Source: Synergistota bacterium (GTDB lineage Bacteria > Synergistota > Synergistia > Synergistales > Synergistaceae). From it: a stretch of DNA of 64,000 nucleotides. The translations under genes were made by a program, and so were the position numbers. This document shows, in pieces, positions 1-14,056 of the stretch. Each line of letters starts with the position of its first letter. Position 1 is the first letter of the stretch. Under the pieces are notes generated by a model, which did not search any database, was not told the origin of the DNA, and worked only from the letters and a program-made list of their open reading frames with translations. The stretch spans positions 1-64,000 of the forward strand of contig JAEXGR010000054.1 in the NCBI GenBank assembly GCA_023450745.1. Direction: 5' to 3'.

Positions 1-78
1 CGTCGTCGTCGTCTTACCTGCATCTATATGCGCAGCTATTCCTATATTGCGCACTGTACTTAAGTCGATGCCCTGCAT
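1..78 (-). CDS. fusA: Elongation factor G, N-terminal fragment cut by window edge
   Basis: Reading the minus strand from an ATG at 78 gives 26 codons that run off the window. They begin MQGIDLSTVRNIGIAAHID and end with AGKTTTT. This is the start of translation factor EF-G, including the G1 (P-loop) motif AHIDAGKTT that binds GTP. EF-G drives ribosomal translocation. The gene lies 43 nt downstream of rpsG in the same direction, which is the standard rpsL-rpsG-fusA order, so co-transcription is likely. The ribosome-binding site is weak (GGTGG about 7 nt upstream). Only the N-terminus can be judged. Confidence 0.9.
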   Translation of the reverse strand, partial: MQGIDLSTVRNIGIAAHIDAGKTTTT

Positions 79-121
79 CGTCAACACCACCAAACTAAAT
101 CAAGATTTGTAATATTTTCCA

Positions 122-592
122 CTACCAGCGGTAATGGGCGAACGCACGGTTGGCTTCCGCCATGCGGTGCGTGTCTTCACGCTTCTTAACCGAACCGCCC
201 TCACCCTTGCAGGCGTCGCCGAGTTCGCGCGCGAGGCGCTCTACCATCGGGATTCCCTTGCGCGAGCGAGAGAAGTTGATTATCCAGCGGATTGCCAGGG
301 CCTGCGCCCTGTCGGGCTTCACTTCGACGGGGACCTGATAGGTCGCGCCGCCGACGCGGCGAGGACGAACCTCGACCAGCGGGCGAACGTTTGCCATCGC
401 CTTCTCAAAGACTTCGGCAGGCTCAAGGTTAAGTCTGCCTCCGGCCAGATCCAGTGCTCCGTACAAAATTCTCTCCGCCGTGCTCTTCTTGCCGTCGAGC
501 ATCAGGCAGTTGATGAACTTCGTGATCGCGGGGCTCGCGTAGACTGAATCGGGCGGTGTAATACGTTTTTTTACATGACCTTTACGCGGCAT
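122..592 (-). CDS. rpsG: 30S ribosomal protein S7
   Basis: This 156-aa protein has the usual length and sequence of bacterial S7. It starts MPRKGHVKKR and contains RPRRVGGATYQVPVEV and the C-terminal AFAHYRW. S7 nucleates assembly of the 30S head and contacts the E-site tRNA and mRNA exit channel. It sits 21 nt after rpsL and ahead of fusA in the str operon. Expression probably comes from the promoter ahead of the L7Ae-like gene. S7 is a known translational repressor of this operon in Escherichia coli, but no such site was identified here. Nothing unusual was seen. Confidence 0.97.
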   Translation of the reverse strand: MPRKGHVKKRITPPDSVYASPAITKFINCLMLDGKKSTAERILYGALDLAGGRLNLEPAEVFEKAMANVRPLVEVRPRRVGGATYQVPVEVKPDRAQALAIRWIINFSRSRKGIPMVERLARELGDACKGEGGSVKKREDTHRMAEANRAFAHYRW

Positions 593-613
593 AAAAACTA
601 CCTCCCATTAAAG

Positions 614-985
614 TTATTTCGGTCTGCGGGCTCCATAGAGCGAACGGCTCTGGCGACGGTTCTCGACTCCGCCGCAGTCAAGCGTACCTCTGACTATGTG
701 ATAACGGACGCCAGGCAGGTCCTTTACACGGCCTCCGCGAACAAGTACGACTGAGTGTTCCTGAAGGTTGTGTCCGACTCCCGGTATATAAGCTGTAACT
801 TCGATTCCGTTTGTAAGGCGCACACGGGCGACCTTACGAAGAGCAGAGTTCGGCTTCTTAGGAGTTACCGTGTAGACGCGGGTGCAGACACCGCGGCGCT
901 GGGGGTTCTCCTGAAGAGCAGGCGCGCTTGAGCGACGTCTCTTTTCCTCTCTGCCGTTACGAATAAGCTGGCTGATTGTTGGCAA
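614..985 (-). CDS. rpsL: 30S ribosomal protein S12
   Basis: This 123-aa protein is full-length S12 of the decoding centre, where it helps monitor codon-anticodon pairing. The signature VTPKKPNSALRKVARVRL is present, and so is GGRVKDLPGVRYHIVRG. The two lysines whose substitution commonly gives streptomycin resistance (in PKKPNS and GRVKDLPG) are both unchanged, so this copy looks wild type. It follows the L7Ae-like gene by about 33 nt and precedes rpsG by 21 nt, so it belongs to one str transcription unit. Confidence 0.97.
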   Translation of the reverse strand: MPTISQLIRNGREEKRRRSSAPALQENPQRRGVCTRVYTVTPKKPNSALRKVARVRLTNGIEVTAYIPGVGHNLQEHSVVLVRGGRVKDLPGVRYHIVRGTLDCGGVENRRQSRSLYGARRPK

Positions 986-1018
986 ATAGCTCCCTCCTTC
1001 CCTTAGTAATGATTATTT

Positions 1019-1267
1019 CTACTTTTTAAGAATCGCCGCGACCGCCGTTTTTCTCGTCAGGGCGCAGGCTCTTCCTAGTTGTTGTGAATCCTCCGCGTTT
1101 TCGACGGGGATATTCCGCTCTTGTGAGGCAGCCCTTATTTTCGCCGCCAGTTTTTCATCGGCATCCTTCGCGAGAAAAACTTTTAACGCCTCGTCTCTGC
1201 CGATCTTGCGTAAAACGCTGTTCAATCCCGCGCATCTCGGCGAGGAGGCCAACTCATTTAAGGGCAC
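1019..1267 (-). CDS. L7Ae-family ribosomal/K-turn RNA-binding protein (YbxF/RplGB-like)
   Basis: This small basic protein is a probable member of the L7Ae/L30e/Gadd45 family that binds kink-turn RNA. It sits between rpoC and rpsL, the position of the YbxF/L7Ae-like gene in Firmicutes and relatives, and that synteny is a main reason for the call. The open frame extends back to an ATG at 1300. I place the start at the GTG at 1267, because GGAGG lies 7 nt before it and the longer form would encode that site. The product is then 82 aa, beginning MPLNELASSPRCAG. The ending with TRKTAVAAILKK resembles the conserved C-terminal helix. The precise target RNA is unknown. Confidence 0.8.
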   Translation of the reverse strand: MPLNELASSPRCAGLNSVLRKIGRDEALKVFLAKDADEKLAAKIRAASQERNIPVENAEDSQQLGRACALTRKTAVAAILKK

Positions 1268-1300
1268 ACTAACACCTCCTGTGCATAGTCGCACCGACAT

Positions 1301-1329
1301 ATAATAACAGCGGAGGGCGCACGTGTCAA
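1301..1329 (-). promoter_or_regulatory. Sigma-70 promoter for L7Ae-rpsL-rpsG-fusA
   Basis: On the minus strand TTGACA (1329-1324) is followed after 17 bp by TATTAT (1306-1301). The GTG start of the L7Ae-like gene lies about 27 nt past the expected start of transcription. An inverted repeat, gcggagggc at 1310-1318 against gccctccgc at 1340-1348, straddles the -35 box. It could be a weak rpoC 3' hairpin or an operator. It is not followed by a U-run in the rpoC transcript, so it is not a classical terminator. Confidence 0.75.
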
Positions 1330-1437
1330 TAAACTGCGTGCCCTCCGCCGTTAATTTGCTTAAAATATTTTTCCGAAGAAAGATACTTTACAGCTTTTTT
1401 TTATTTTGGGCCGGAAAAACGCCCCGGCCGCGCTAAG

Positions 1438-6449
<5,012 letters not shown>

Positions 6450-6450
<1 letters not shown>

Positions 6451-9400
6451 TAGTCTTCATCCTCCTGCTCACCGGTCTGTAGATCGCTTTCAAATAAATC
6501 GTCGCTCAGGATGGCGGCGTCTTTCTCCTCGTCGGTCTCGTGCAACTCAAGTCCGCTGTACTCCACCGCGCTCTCGTGGAAGAGGTCGTTCACGCCGCCG
6601 GCGGCCTTGGCCGGCAGCGCGGCGTCGTCGTGCGCGAATACCGCGTCAAGGTCGTCCACCGTCGCGTCGGGTTTGAACGAGACGTGGCGCGGGCCTCTTT
6701 CTTCGTCGTCGTCATTCAGGACCAGCTCACCGAAGCTGCCGTCGGCGTACATGATCTCCACGTCGAGGGCCAGCCCCTGAAGCTCCTTGATCAGGACGCG
6801 GAAGGATTCCGGCACTCCCGGCTTGGCGAGGTTCTCGCCCTTCACAATGCGCTCGTAGGTCTTGAGGCGTCCGCGGATGTCGTCGGACTTCACCGTCAGC
6901 ATCTCCTGCAGCATGTGAGCGGCGCCGTATCCCTCGAGGGCCCAGACTTCCATCTCTCCGAAGCGCTGGCCGCCGAACTGCGTCTTACCTCCGAGCGGCT
7001 GCTGCGTGATAAGGCTGTACGGCCCGATCGAACGCGCGTGGATCTTGTCGTCCACAAGGTGTATCAGCTTTAACATATACATGACGCCGACCATGACCTG
7101 GTTCGCCATCGGTTCGCCGGTACGGCCGTCGTAGATCGTTATCTTGCAGTCGTCGCGCATCTCTGGATACCGGTTTTCCTGTATCCATTTGACGTCGTCC
7201 GCGATATCCTCCGCCGTCGCCGATTCAAAGACCGGCGTCACCACCTTATAGCCCCTCTGCAAAGCGACAAAGCCGAGCATCGTCTCAAGGACCTGGCCAA
7301 GGTTCATGCGGCTCGGGACTCCGAGCGGATTGAGCACCACGTCGACCGGCGTGCCGTCCGAGAGGTAGGGCATATCCTCTTCCGCCATGATGCGGGAGAC
7401 GACGCCCTTATTGCCGTGGCGTCCGGCCATCTTGTCGCCCTCCGTGATCTTGCGGAACTGCGCGACGTAGACCTTCACGACTTCGTTCACGCCGGGGCTC
7501 AGGTCCTCGCTGTTCTTCTCGCGGCTGAGGCGTTTGATCTCAACGACCTTGCCGCCTTCGCCGTGCGGAACGCGCAGAGAGGTGTCGCGCACCTCGCGGG
7601 CCTTTTCGCCGAAGATCGCGCGAAGCAGCTTCTCTTCCGGCGACTGGTCAGATTCGCCCTTCGGCGTCACCTTGCCGACGAGAATATCTCCGGCCTTGAC
7701 CTCCGCGCCCACGCGGACGATTCCGTCCTCGTCGAGATTTTTCAGCGCGTCCTCGCCGACGTTCGGGATATCGCGGGATATCTCTTCGGGGCCGAGTTTC
7801 GTATCGCGCGATTCGACCTCATATTCTTCTATATGTATCGAAGTATAATAGTCTTCTTTCACCAGCTTCTGAGAGAGCAGGATCGCGTCTTCAAAGTTAT
7901 AGCCCTCCCACGAAACGAAGGCGACGACGACGTTGCGTCCGAGAGCCAGTTCGCCCTGGTCGCAGGCCTGCCCGTCCCCGATGATCTCGCCCGCGTCGAC
8001 ATGCTGGCCCGTATAGACGAGCGGACGCTGATGGATGACCGTCCCCTGGTTTGAGCGGCGGAACTTCGGCATGTGATACTCGTCGTGCCCGCCGTCGTCG
8101 GTCCTGATGACGATCCGGTCGGCGTCGACGTAGGCCACCGTCCCCGCCCGGCGCGAGACGACGCAGGAGCCCGAGTCCTTCGCGATACGGTGCTCGATGC
8201 CTGTGCCGACCACGGGAGAATCCGGGAAGACGAGCGGGACCGCCTGGCGCTGCATGTTGGAACCCATCAGCGCGCGGTTCGCGTCGTCGTGCTCGAGAAA
8301 GGGAATCAGGGCCGTCGAAATGGAGACGATCTGCTTCGGCGAGATGTCGAGGTAATCGAGCTCCTTCGGGTCTATCTCTATCGTATTGTCATGGTGACGG
8401 ACGTAGATGCCGCCGGTCGAGGAGGGAAGGACGTTGCCCTCGTCATCCATCGGCAGGTCGGCGCGTCCGACATAGTATTCGTCTTCATCGTCGGCCGAGA
8501 GGTAGACGATCTCCTCCGTGACCTTGCCGTCGACCACCTTCCGGCGCGGGCAGACGAGGAAGCCGTATTCGTTGATACGGGCGAAGGTCGCCAGCGAGGT
8601 GACGAGGCCGATGTTCGGGCCTTCAGGCGTCTCGATCGGGCAGACGCGTCCGTAGTGCGTATGGTGGACGTCGCGCGCCTCGAATCCCGCGCGCTCGCGG
8701 GAAAGGCCGCCGGGGCCGAGGGCGGAAAGCCTGCGCCTGTGCGTCAGCTCCGCGAGCGGGTTCGTCTGGTCCATAAACTGCGAAAGCTGCCCGGAGCCGA
8801 AGAACTCGCGCAGCGCCGCCGAGATCGGGCGCACGTTGATGAGATCCTTCGCCATCGCCGTCGCGAGGTCCGGCGTCGTCGTCATACGCTCGCGCGCGAT
8901 ACGCTCCATGCGCAGCAGCCCGATACGGACCTGGTTCTGGAGCAGCTCGCCGACGGCGCGCACGCGGCGGTTGCCGAGGTGGTCGATATCGTCCATATGC
9001 TCGTTGCCGTCGCGGATGCGGATCAGTCCTTTGATTATCGCCACGATATCGGTGACCGTCAGCAGCCTCTCCGTATTCGGAATGTCCAGCTGCAGGCGGC
9101 GGTTTATCTTGTAGCGTCCCACGCGCCCGAGGTTGTACCGCCGGGAGTCGAAGAAGATGCTCTGTATATACTCGCGGGCGTTCTCCATACGCGCCGGTTC
9201 GTTGGGGCGCAGCTTGCGGAAAAGCTCAAGCATCGCCGCGTCCGGCGTGTCGGTATTGTCGCGCTCTATCGTCACGGCGAGGGCGGGGTCGATGTCCCAG
9301 ACCCAGACCTTGGTGCGCCCGTGATTCCAGAGCACCTCCATGTGCTCCTTCGTCAGGCGCGTGTTCTTGCGGATCTCTACCGCGCCTGAGCCGTCGCTGG

Positions 9401-10136
9401 CAAGGACGTCTTCCGCGAGCAGCATGCCGCGCACGTCGTCGTCAACGAGGTCCTTTTCGGCCTCCTTGCCGTCGAAGAGCGAGATTATCTCATCCGTGCT
9501 CTGAATGCCGAAGGCTCTCAGCATCATCGTCACCGGAATTTTCTTGCGGTTGTCTATCTTCACGGAGAGCACGTCCCCGGGGGCGAGGTCATACTCGATC
9601 CACGCGCCGCGGTCGGGGATCAGCTTCGCCACGAAGGTCTCCTGCCCCGGAATGCCAAGATCCGCGCTGTAATAGACGCCGGCCGAACGGGCCAGCTGAT
9701 TTACAACGACACGCTCGGTGCCGTTAATGATAAAGGTTCCCCTCTCCGTCATCGCGGGGAAGTCGCCGAGATAAATTTCTTCTTCCTTGATTTCGCCGGT
9801 CTTCTTGTTTATCAGGCGGATCGTCGCCCGCAGCGGTCTCGACCACGTAAGGTCCCGGCTGCGAGCCTCATCCAGACTGATAGGCACTGGATCGACATAA
9901 TATCTGACAAATTCCAAAGCAAAGGAACCGTCGTAGCTCTCGATGGGGAATATCTCATCGAAAAGCTCCTGCAGCCCCTGCGAAGCGCGCATATCAGGCT
10001 CCCTGTCGGCCTGAAAGAACCACTGGTATGAGTTGCGCTGTACCTCAACCAGATCTGGCAGTGCGATCAAATTTTTCTCTTTGCCAAAAACTACCCGCCG
10101 TTCAAATGCTTTACCCGAAGTCTGTTTAACCTGCAT
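6450..10136 (-). CDS. rpoB: DNA-directed RNA polymerase subunit beta
   Basis: The beta subunit of RNA polymerase, 1228 aa from the ATG at 10136. This start has GGGGAGG 8 nt upstream; the frame extends 14 codons further, but those codons include the ribosome-binding site. Conserved blocks are obvious: GSGQLSQFMDQTNPLAELTH, RRRLSALGPGGL, RVCPIETPEGPNIGLV, the KVTPKGESD region, GDKMAGRHGNKG, and the C-terminal GGKTQFGGQRFGEMEVWALE. In the rifampicin-binding segment the usual Q, D, H and S residues are present. The gene has its own promoter. The gene upstream is an unrelated peptidase, so rpoBC is detached from rplKAJL here. Confidence 0.98.
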
Positions 10137-10192
10137 GGGAGCATCCTCCCCATTCGAGAATATGATGAGAATGTACAATCGTACAAATGGAA

Positions 10193-10220
10193 ATTATAAC
10201 AAAAAAGCGACAGCTGTCAA
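10193..10220 (-). promoter_or_regulatory. Strong sigma-70 promoter for rpoBC
   Basis: The minus strand carries a perfect TTGACA (10220-10215), a 16-bp spacer and a perfect TATAAT (10198-10193). The rpoB start codon is about 50 nt downstream of the expected transcription start. No other start site is needed to explain rpoBC expression. This is consensus-level sequence evidence, not a measured start. Confidence 0.85.
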
Positions 10221-10401
10221 TAGACAGACGTCGCCTGTTTAAACTCTTTTGTTATATTCAGTTGAAGCGCGGTTGCCCGACAGGCGATATTATGAATCAA
10301 CCATCGGCGTTTTGTCAAGCGGCAGCGCAACTTTTGCCCTGCCCGCGCCCTTTTTCGCGTCTGTTTGCGCGCGCCGCGCGCAAGGCCGCCCTCCCAAAAC
10401 G

Positions 10402-10436
10402 GGCGCGGGGCAAAGAATCTTCTGCCGCCCCGCGCC
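10402..10436 (-). terminator. Terminator-like hairpin after the C1 peptidase gene
   Basis: A perfect 10-bp GC stem (ggcgcggggc at 10402-10411 with gccccgcgcc at 10427-10436) lies 28 nt past the peptidase stop. On the minus strand it is followed by CGTTTTGG. The short T-run makes it a weak but plausible intrinsic terminator, separating the peptidase from rpoBC. Confidence 0.5.
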
Positions 10437-10463
10437 GCCTTTCTCTGATGCGTTTGTCAGAAA

Positions 10464-12191
10464 TTACCTTTTCCTTTTCAAGGTCAGGGGAACCAGCGCC
10501 AACAGCGCCAGCGCCGCCGCGCCCGCGCTGCACCCGCCGGACGAACCGCCGCCGGAGGGCGTGGATTCCGGTGACGCGAAGGCCTTGACGCAGACGTTCA
10601 CGCCGCCCGGCTTACCGTCGCCGTTCGCTGCGTCAGGGTCGGAGACGTCCGTGAATGTCTCGCCGTCGACAGAGACCCAGCTCTGCCCTTTGGCGCTTTT
10701 GGCCATCTCCGAGTAGCCGGCCTGATATTTTTCACAGGGTATAACATAGGGGGTCAGCCCCTCAATCTCAAAGGTCTTTACCACAACGGAGAACTTTTCA
10801 CCCTTCTTCACGTTCACCGCCTTGTCAAAGACAACGGTGTGATAGCCGGGCGCGGAAATGACCGCCGTCTTTGTCGCTCTCAGCGTCCCGTCGACGGGAG
10901 ATTCCTGACAACCCGTATAGACGCTGATCTCACACCGCTGGTTCGGCGCGGAGGTGTAGAACGAGGCGGAATGAAGCGCGTCGCCGCCCTCCGCCGTGAA
11001 GACGTTTGCGAACCATACGGGGACGGGAGCGTCCTCCGTACCGACTGCCGGCACGGACGGCAATTCCTCGCCCATGTCCGCGTATGACATAAAGCTTACG
11101 AGCCCCAGCGGGTCATACTGATATATCCTTTCGCTCGCGGGCGCGGGTTCCGTCACATACGCTACGCCGTCGCAAATGGTGCGCTCCTCATACGAGACAT
11201 AGAAGTATCCTTCCTGGCCGAAGCCGCTTCCCCAGCTGTTTCTGACGATCCAGGCCCCGTTCGCCTCCGGTCGCCCTTCTTCCAAAAAATTCTCTTTCGC
11301 ATAGTCGTCGTCCCAGCCGACGATCGTCACGGCGTGGCCCGTCCCCTGGTAGGGCTGGCCGGTGTAATAGGCGCCGGTCGTCTCCGACAGGTAGTCATCC
11401 GCGTAGTCTATTCCCACGGAGACCGCGCCGTATTCTTTGATCGCCCGCTTCACCATCTCTCGCCTGCTGTCGCTGATGGGAACCTCCCTCACATTAAGGC
11501 TGCCGAGGTAAAGCGCGTCGGTAAGCTTATAGCTCCTTTTTATCTCGCCCGGGTCGTAGACGTCCTCATTGCGCGTCGGCGTAAAAGACTGGGCGTCGGT
11601 CACAGATCCGGTGCCCCGCGACAGCAGCGCCACGGCCTTCCAGTCGTCGCCGCCGGAATCGTAATACATCTCGCCAGGCTCTTCTGGATCGGGAACATGC
11701 GTAAAAGACCAGTCTGAAGAGGCCGGCATGTAAGCATGATAGGTGAGATACCACTCGGAGAGGCGGATATCGTGTGAAACATATCCCCGGTTGATCAGAT
11801 AAGATTCCGTCGCGGCCATGGCGCTGTGCGTCCAGCAGTTGCCGAACGGCTTCTGATCACGCACCGGCGGCATTTTTTCGCGCAGGTCGTAGGAGACGCC
11901 AAGAGCCGCCTCCTCGTTCCGCGCCTGGGACTGTCTGCCGTCAATGCTGTAATACGCCTTGTCCAGATGGCGCCAGTTTATGGGAGAGGGTGCGTAGCCA
12001 TAATTCGGTTTTTGAGTTACGGAGAGCGCCTTAGCACCTGCCGCGGCGTCACGGGCCTCGCGCCATTTTACAAAATCCGGGTTCAGCGGCGCGGCCTTGA
12101 GCGCCGCCGCGGCCGGGGCGGCCTGCGCGAGAGCGGTAATCAGTATCATTATCGCAAAGACGATAGCTGTTCTTTGGAAAATTTTACCCAC
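10464..12191 (-). CDS. Secreted papain-family (C1) cysteine peptidase with Synerg-CTERM tail
   Basis: A 575-aa exported peptidase. The GTG at 12191 is preferred because GAGGT lies about 7 nt upstream. The protein then opens with an N-terminal signal (KIFQRTAIVFAIMILITALA). Papain-fold catalytic residues are visible: Cys in PPVRDQKPFGNCWTHSA, His in GTGHAVTIVGWDDDY and Asn in WIVRNSWGSGFGQEGYF. The C-terminus is a Gly/Ser spacer, a GGCSAG motif, a hydrophobic helix and KRKR, matching the Synerg-CTERM sorting signal known from Synergistota. I infer export, then surface anchoring or processing through the cysteine-containing tail. The upstream neighbour is a divergent XRE regulator. The substrate is unknown. 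Confidence 0.88.
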   Translation of the reverse strand: MGKIFQRTAIVFAIMILITALAQAAPAAAALKAAPLNPDFVKWREARDAAAGAKALSVTQKPNYGYAPSPINWRHLDKAYYSIDGRQSQARNEEAALGVSYDLREKMPPVRDQKPFGNCWTHSAMAATESYLINRGYVSHDIRLSEWYLTYHAYMPASSDWSFTHVPDPEEPGEMYYDSGGDDWKAVALLSRGTGSVTDAQSFTPTRNEDVYDPGEIKRSYKLTDALYLGSLNVREVPISDSRREMVKRAIKEYGAVSVGIDYADDYLSETTGAYYTGQPYQGTGHAVTIVGWDDDYAKENFLEEGRPEANGAWIVRNSWGSGFGQEGYFYVSYEERTICDGVAYVTEPAPASERIYQYDPLGLVSFMSYADMGEELPSVPAVGTEDAPVPVWFANVFTAEGGDALHSASFYTSAPNQRCEISVYTGCQESPVDGTLRATKTAVISAPGYHTVVFDKAVNVKKGEKFSVVVKTFEIEGLTPYVIPCEKYQAGYSEMAKSAKGQSWVSVDGETFTDVSDPDAANGDGKPGGVNVCVKAFASPESTPSGGGSSGGCSAGAAALALLALVPLTLKRKR

Positions 12192-12508
12192 AATGTTACC
12201 TCTTTCTTTTCTGCCAAACAACATAATAGTTAACATAACGCGCTGTTTTCACTTACTATCATATAATAGCTTAAAAAAATCCCTCCTATTTCATACAATA
12301 AAACAACTAATGCGCCTTCCTGTGCATTTCAGTCTTTTCACCTAATTTTATAAGTGAGAGCATTTGTTCTACTGATGAGCATCATCATATGATCCTTATA
12401 GAAATTAGTAAAGATATTTTTTAAACACAAATGTTTTATTACCAGAGGCCTATGGAATTTCGTGGTCTTCCTCCGAAAATAAAAATGGCACAGGGAGGAA
12501 CAGCTCAA
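12192..12508. other. A+T-rich divergent intergenic region (peptidase / XRE regulator)
   Basis: This 317-bp region lies between the divergent peptidase and XRE genes and holds no convincing gene. It is much richer in A+T than its surroundings. A small palindromic stretch (TGATG-AGC-ATCATCA, near 12375-12390) could be a regulator site. Several TATTAT-like boxes occur, but none has a good partner -35. Regulation of the two flanking genes from here is an inference. Confidence 0.4.
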
Positions 12509-12883
12509 ATGGAAAAAATCAGAGAACTTCGTCTATTGAAGAAAATGACGCAGGAGCAGCTGGCCGAGGCTGCCGACCTCTCCGTCGGATATATCTCGGC
12601 GTTGGAAAACGGTAAAAAATCACCGTCATTGAAAAGGCTGGAAAAGATCGCCGGCGTTCTGGGGGTGACGTCAACGTCTTTATTTGACGAAACAGCCGAG
12701 CCGCCCGCGCAGTGCCCTTTTATGAAGGACGGCAAGTGGTGCGCGCCGGCGGCCGAACTCGACGACATATCGAAGGAAATCTGCGCGCTTTTGCGCGGAG
12801 TACCGCTGGAGACAAAGATAAAGATCCTCAGTTATGCCAAAGATATGAAGCGGCTCTCCGACCTCTCGCCCAAGAGAGGCTGA
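12509..12883 (+). CDS. XRE-family helix-turn-helix transcriptional regulator
   Basis: A 124-aa DNA-binding protein. The start at 12509 has GGGAGGA 9 nt upstream. An open frame continues to 12431, but the extra residues (YYQRPMEFRGLPPK and so on) are not HTH-like. The N-terminal Cro/cI domain spans residues 1-62 and reads IRELRLLKKMTQEQLAEAAD then LSVGYISALENGKKSPSL. After it comes CPFMKDGKWC, a pair of cysteines that might bind metal, and a C-terminal helix. It is divergent from the secreted peptidase and could regulate it or itself. No ligand is known. Confidence 0.85.
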   Translation: MEKIRELRLLKKMTQEQLAEAADLSVGYISALENGKKSPSLKRLEKIAGVLGVTSTSLFDETAEPPAQCPFMKDGKWCAPAAELDDISKEICALLRGVPLETKIKILSYAKDMKRLSDLSPKRG

Positions 12884-12892
12884 ACGGCACAT

Positions 12893-12930
12893 AAAAAGGC
12901 GGAGGCGGGAAATATCTTCCGCGCCTCCGC
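12893..12930 (-). terminator. Intrinsic terminator, minus strand, 3' of the SIMPL gene
   Basis: A GC-rich hairpin (gcggaggc at 12899-12906 with gcctccgc at 12923-12930, stem extended by GGAA/TTCC) is followed on the minus strand by CTTTTTATG. It lies about 160 nt beyond the SIMPL stop, between convergent genes. The stem could also stop the XRE transcript, but no U-run follows on the plus strand. Confidence 0.6.
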
Positions 12931-13089
12931 TATGCCGTCAGCCTTTACTCCGCTCCCCGTTTCTTCGCCGGCGGCCTAAATCTGCGCCCGCTTCATGCTT
13001 CATCGATATTAAGCGCGTCCGGCAGGAGATACGGCGTGCCGGCGCCGCGTTTTTTACGCAAAGAAACCGCTTTTTGCGGCCCGCGGAGA

Positions 13090-13830
13090 TTATTTAAGCG
13101 AAAACTCCGTATAAACGGAACAGCTGACTGAAATCGTTCCCGGGTAAAGCTCTGTGGGCGACGCCTCCGCGGACAGGGCCGCTTTGCTGTACATCATGGG
13201 CGAAGCTTCGTTCTGCCGGTTTACCCGGGACGCCCCGCCGGCGTTTCCGATATCGGCGCGCACCAGAGCGCCTAAAGTTCTGCCGCCGGCCGCCGCTACG
13301 ACCGCAGCTTTCTCGCGCGCGTCAGCTACCGCGTCCTTCAACAGCGCGCGCGATATCCCGTCCCTGTCCGACAGGCCGAAGTTAAGGCTGTGTACCGAGG
13401 CGGAAGCCAGCGCGATCGCGTCGTCCATAACGGAGCTGAGACGGCTGAGATCCCTGACGGTGACGTTGACCGTAGCTGTGGCTGTATAGCCGCGTTTTAC
13501 CCGTTTGTCTTTGACATATTCGTAGCGCGGACTAAAATAATAACCGGAGGTTTTGATATCCTTACCGGCAATTTTCTGCGACGACAGCGATTTTTTCAAA
13601 ATCTCAATCCTGCCCGCCAAAGCGTTCCGCGCAGTTTCCGCGCTGGCGGCGTTTTCCTCGAGCGCAAATGAAATGTTGGCCATATCCGCCGCCGCCTCCG
13701 TGACCGCGGCCCCGGTAACGGTTATCACCTCGAGCCTCGCCGCGCCGTCAGCCGCGGACGAAGACCGCGGCATCGCCAGCATAATCGCGCCTGCCAGCAG
13801 CATGACGCACAACAGTCTGTTTGTTTGCAT
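13090..13830 (-). CDS. SIMPL-domain (DUF541) periplasmic protein
   Basis: A 246-aa exported protein with an N-terminal signal peptide (cleavage probably near SSSA-A, residues 23-27). The body matches the SIMPL/DUF541 family: an ITVTGAAVTEAAADMANISF start, the YFSPRYEYVKDKRVKRGYTATATVNVTVRD segment, and the C-terminal PTELYPGTISVSCSVYTEF. Family members such as E. coli YggE are linked to oxidative-stress tolerance, but their biochemical role is unclear. AAGGAG 8 nt before the ATG supports the start. It appears to be transcribed alone, with a terminator about 160 nt downstream. Confidence 0.85.
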   Translation of the reverse strand: MQTNRLLCVMLLAGAIMLAMPRSSSAADGAARLEVITVTGAAVTEAAADMANISFALEENAASAETARNALAGRIEILKKSLSSQKIAGKDIKTSGYYFSPRYEYVKDKRVKRGYTATATVNVTVRDLSRLSSVMDDAIALASASVHSLNFGLSDRDGISRALLKDAVADAREKAAVVAAAGGRTLGALVRADIGNAGGASRVNRQNEASPMMYSKAALSAEASPTELYPGTISVSCSVYTEFSLK

Positions 13831-13943
13831 TTAAAAAACTCCTTTCATATTTGCGGCCGCAAGAAACGGCCCCGCCTGAAAAATGACGCGGGCACATACG
13901 GCCGCTGCGTTTAAATGATAACCCAATACGGAGATGAAAACAT

Positions 13944-13994
13944 CCGGGCGGCCTTAAACTGACAAAGCACGGCTTTGCGCTTAAGACTGCCCGG
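13944..13994. other. Nested stem-loop in intergenic DNA
   Basis: A 14-nt arm at 13944-13957 pairs with 13981-13994 (12 of 14 positions). It encloses an inner AAAGC/GCTTT hairpin. The structure lies between the DUF1847 stop and the SIMPL start. It has no clear T-run on either strand, so its role (RNA structure, processing site or chance) is open. Confidence 0.4.
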
Positions 13995-14056
13995 ACGGCA
14001 AAAGGCCGCGTCAGCGTTCCATATCCGATTACGAAAGAGGCTGCGGCTTTCTTAAA

